DNA from: an uncultured Eubacteriales bacterium
GTDB lineage: Bacteria; Bacillota; Clostridia; Oscillospirales; Oscillospiraceae
DNA length: 14,205 bases
Reading direction: 5' to 3'
NCBI GenBank assembly: GCA_900546075.1
Contig: URBH01000051.1
Span: 1 to 14,205, forward strand
Each line of letters opens with the position of its first letter. Position 1 is the stretch's first letter. The position numbers were made by a program, and so were the translations under genes. Shown here piece by piece: positions 12,209 through 14,205 of the stretch. The notes beneath the pieces were generated by a model that had not been told where the DNA came from, did not search any database, and worked only from the letters and a program-made list of their open reading frames with translations.

Positions 12209-13645
12209 TCAGCACTGACGCATCAGGCGGATGTAGAATTCTACGGCCTTGGCGGCGGTTTCCAGACGGATGCGCTCGTTGTTGCCGTGGATGGTGGAAC
12301 GCTCTTCGGCGGTCAAGTCCATGGCGGAGAAGCGGTAGACGTGGTTGCTCAAATCCCGGTAATGCCGGGAGTCGGAGCATTGCACCATCAGGTATGGGGA
12401 AACGATGCAGCCCGGCCAGGTGTTGGCCACGGCGGCGGCGACCTTTTCCCAGGCGTCACAGCCGGTTTCGGAAACGGGGCTGGGCTCAAAGGATTCCAGG
12501 GACGTGATCTCCACGGCGGGGTCGTTGACGGCCTTTTCCAGATACGCCAGGGCGGAAGCGACGCTGTCGGCGGGGTTCAGACGGATGTTGGATACCATTT
12601 TCGCTTCGGGAGGAATCACGTTCCGGGCGGAGCTGCCCTCCATCTGGGTAAAGGCCACGGTGGTGCGCACCAGCGCGTTTATTTCGCCGCCGCTCTTTTT
12701 GCCGAGCAGGTCTATGATCCAGCCGAAGCACCACATGTTGGCGAAGATCACCCGGTACAGGGGCGTTGAATACCGACCCAGAGTGTCGAACATCTGGGCG
12801 GCGGGGCCGTCGATGTGGGCTTTGAAGGGATGATCCTCCACCCGCTTGCAGGCCGCTGCCAGCACGCCCACCGGGGTGTGAGGCTTGGGGGCGGAGGCGT
12901 GACCGCCGGCGGAGAGGGTGCGGTACTGGGCGTTCAGCATCCCCTTTTCCGCAATGCCAATCAGGCCGCAGGGCTGCTTCACGCCGGGGAACACGTTCTC
13001 CACAACGGCGCCGCCCTCGTCCACCACAATGGCGGGGTGAATGCCATGCTCGGTAAAATACGCCACAATGTTGGGCGCGCCCTGACCGTTGATCTCCTCG
13101 CCGCCAGAGAAGGCAAAGTAAATGTCCTTTTCCGGCCGGAAGCCCTGGCCGATGAGAGAATTGGCGGCGGAAAGAATGCCGTTGAAGGTGACCTTCGTGT
13201 CCAGGGTGCCGCGTCCCCAGAGGATGCCGTCCTCAATGATTCCGGCGAAGGGGGGCTTGTCCCACTTTTCCTCGTTGACGGGCACCACGTCATAGTGCGC
13301 CATCAGCACGGAAGGCTTCGCACTGCTCTTGCCCTTCCAGAGGTACAGCATTCCCCGCCGGCCCAGAATTTCCCGGGGGCAGGTCTTTGTCACCGCCGGA
13401 TAGGCTTCGGCCAGCAGTTTCTGAAAATCAGCAAACGTCTGCGGGTCTTCCAGCTTTTCATCCGGGTAGCTGACTGTTTTCAGCCGAATCATATCCTGAA
13501 AGCGTTCCAACGCCCGCTTTTCATCTACCGGGAAATTCTCCGCTTCCGTCTTTTCCATGGGATAGGGCTTAAATTGCAGGGCCCGAACCACGATCACTGC
13601 CAGCCAGATCACCAGCAGCCCCAGAAGAATCCATAAAATCATCAT
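12209..13645 (-). CDS. Membrane-anchored M20-family metallopeptidase
   Basis: This 478-residue protein has an N-terminal membrane helix (residues 2-22, MILWILLGLLVIWLAVIVV) and then a complete M20 zinc hydrolase. Metal and catalytic residues are visible: H117 and D119 in MAHYDVVPV, D149 in GRGTLDTK, E183-E184 in SGGEEINGQ, D209 in VVDEGG and H453 in IHGNNE. A dimerisation domain lies between about residues 235 and 345. The architecture, including the N-terminal anchor, resembles carboxypeptidase S and PM20D1-type enzymes more than cytosolic DapE or PepV. Likely substrates are small peptides or N-acyl amino acids. With a single helix and a following RALQFK, the catalytic part could face either side. 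The start overlaps the stop of the upstream membrane protein as ATGA; a second ATG follows directly. The stop is 16 bp from a terminator hairpin. Confidence 0.9.
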   Translation of the reverse strand: MMILWILLGLLVIWLAVIVVRALQFKPYPMEKTEAENFPVDEKRALERFQDMIRLKTVSYPDEKLEDPQTFADFQKLLAEAYPAVTKTCPREILGRRGMLYLWKGKSSAKPSVLMAHYDVVPVNEEKWDKPPFAGIIEDGILWGRGTLDTKVTFNGILSAANSLIGQGFRPEKDIYFAFSGGEEINGQGAPNIVAYFTEHGIHPAIVVDEGGAVVENVFPGVKQPCGLIGIAEKGMLNAQYRTLSAGGHASAPKPHTPVGVLAAACKRVEDHPFKAHIDGPAAQMFDTLGRYSTPLYRVIFANMWCFGWIIDLLGKKSGGEINALVRTTVAFTQMEGSSARNVIPPEAKMVSNIRLNPADSVASALAYLEKAVNDPAVEITSLESFEPSPVSETGCDAWEKVAAAVANTWPGCIVSPYLMVQCSDSRHYRDLSNHVYRFSAMDLTAEERSTIHGNNERIRLETAAKAVEFYIRLMRQC

Positions 13646-14205
13646 TGTTTTCCACTCTCCTTTTCCGTTCCGATCATGCCTTTCCGATACAGAAGCCGCG
13701 CCGCGCCGATGGCGATCAGCGCGCCCACGGACACCAGTACGCTGACGCTGCTGCTCAGGCTGGGCACCAGCAGGAACAGCACCACCATGAACAGCATGGG
13801 AGCCGCCGCGATCTTCGGGTTCTTGGATACGAACACCACGCCCAGCGCGCCGAACAAGGACGGCAAAATGTTGTCAAAGGCGGGCTTCAGCACCGGGGAT
13901 TCCAGCACCGGCTCCAGCAGCCGCAGACCGAACACGCCGATGGCGATCACCACCACCGTCACAATAGAGCTGGACGCAATGGCGATGGTAGAGATCACCT
14001 CGCCCTCCTCCGTCCCGGCCTTGACCTTGGCCGCCTGCATGGCGTTCAGAGCGCAGGGCACCTTCAGATTGGTCAGGTTGCCCGTCACGAAGCCCAGATA
14101 GGTTCCGCCGGTGCCCAGCATGGGCACGTAGGTCAGCACCTCGATAATGCCCACCAGCCAGTACATGGGCGCTACGCCCAGCAGGGCCTTCAGCACCGCC
14201 GTCAG
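13642..14205 (-). CDS. Polytopic membrane protein of unknown function, C-terminal part
   Basis: The frame is open to the right edge, so the start lies outside the window; at least 187 residues are visible. About five hydrophobic segments can be seen. One runs through APMYWLVGIIEVLTYVPMLG, others lie around STIAIASSSIVTVVVIAIGV, LPSLFGALGVVFV and APMLFMVVLFLLV, and the last precedes LLYRKG. A small-residue loop with GGTYLGFVTGNLTNLKV and a following CALNAMQ stretch look conserved but do not match a family I can name. The short tail GTEKESGKQ is polar. The gene shares ATGA with the M20 peptidase start, so the two are co-translated. A transporter working with the peptidase is possible, but this is only inferred from the pairing. 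Confidence 0.75.
   Translation of the reverse strand: MTAVLKALLGVAPMYWLVGIIEVLTYVPMLGTGGTYLGFVTGNLTNLKVPCALNAMQAAKVKAGTEEGEVISTIAIASSSIVTVVVIAIGVFGLRLLEPVLESPVLKPAFDNILPSLFGALGVVFVSKNPKIAAAPMLFMVVLFLLVPSLSSSVSVLVSVGALIAIGAARLLYRKGMIGTEKESGKQ

Overview
The window looks like chromosome from a GC-rich, spore-forming member of the Firmicutes, probably an Oscillospiraceae-type Clostridia. The reasons are a DnaD/DnaI primosome pair, a BofA-family sporulation protein, an NPKTG-ending wall protein, strong AGGAGG ribosome binding sites and GC-rich codon use. No species can be named from this sequence alone.

Layout. (1) Positions 1-550 are the edge of an integrated mobile element. The 3' end of a tyrosine recombinase gene points at a complete tRNA-Leu(UAA), and about 140 bp further on lies the 5' half of a second tRNA-Leu(UAA) that loses its tRNA identity at the anticodon loop. 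Between them is a stretch rich in GAGGGATG repeats. (2) Positions 641-3774 form a four-gene minus-strand operon with a clear sigma-A promoter: DnaD-like primosome protein, DnaI-like helicase loader, HAD phosphatase and YfbR-like 5'-deoxynucleotidase. The genes are spaced tightly or overlap. (3) A gene-poor stretch with several inverted repeats (3775-4250) precedes bofA, which converges on an mscS channel gene. (4) Positions 5469-9332 hold a two-component system: an OmpR-type response regulator and, 1 nt later from a TTG start, a very large histidine kinase with an extracellular sensor region and about six membrane segments. (5) Positions 9333-9951 are non-coding and busy: a possible small RNA with its own terminator, an array of five TGTwwa-like boxes at helical spacing, a near-consensus extended -10 promoter and a 5' leader that can fold into a branched structure. 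(6) Next come a secreted, repeat-bearing surface protein with an NPKTG sorting signal (9952-11544), a textbook terminator, and a small two-helix membrane protein. (7) A cluster of hairpins (11998-12193) separates these from a minus-strand pair: a membrane-anchored M20 metallopeptidase and, upstream, a polytopic membrane protein that runs off the right edge.

How the parts may work together. The primosome operon couples replication restart or initiation with nucleotide and phosphate housekeeping. The most suggestive unit is the two-component system with the adjacent surface protein. Box-like repeats occur upstream of both promoters, so the regulator may control its own operon and the surface protein, whose mRNA may also be controlled through its leader. 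This link is inferred from position and motif resemblance only.
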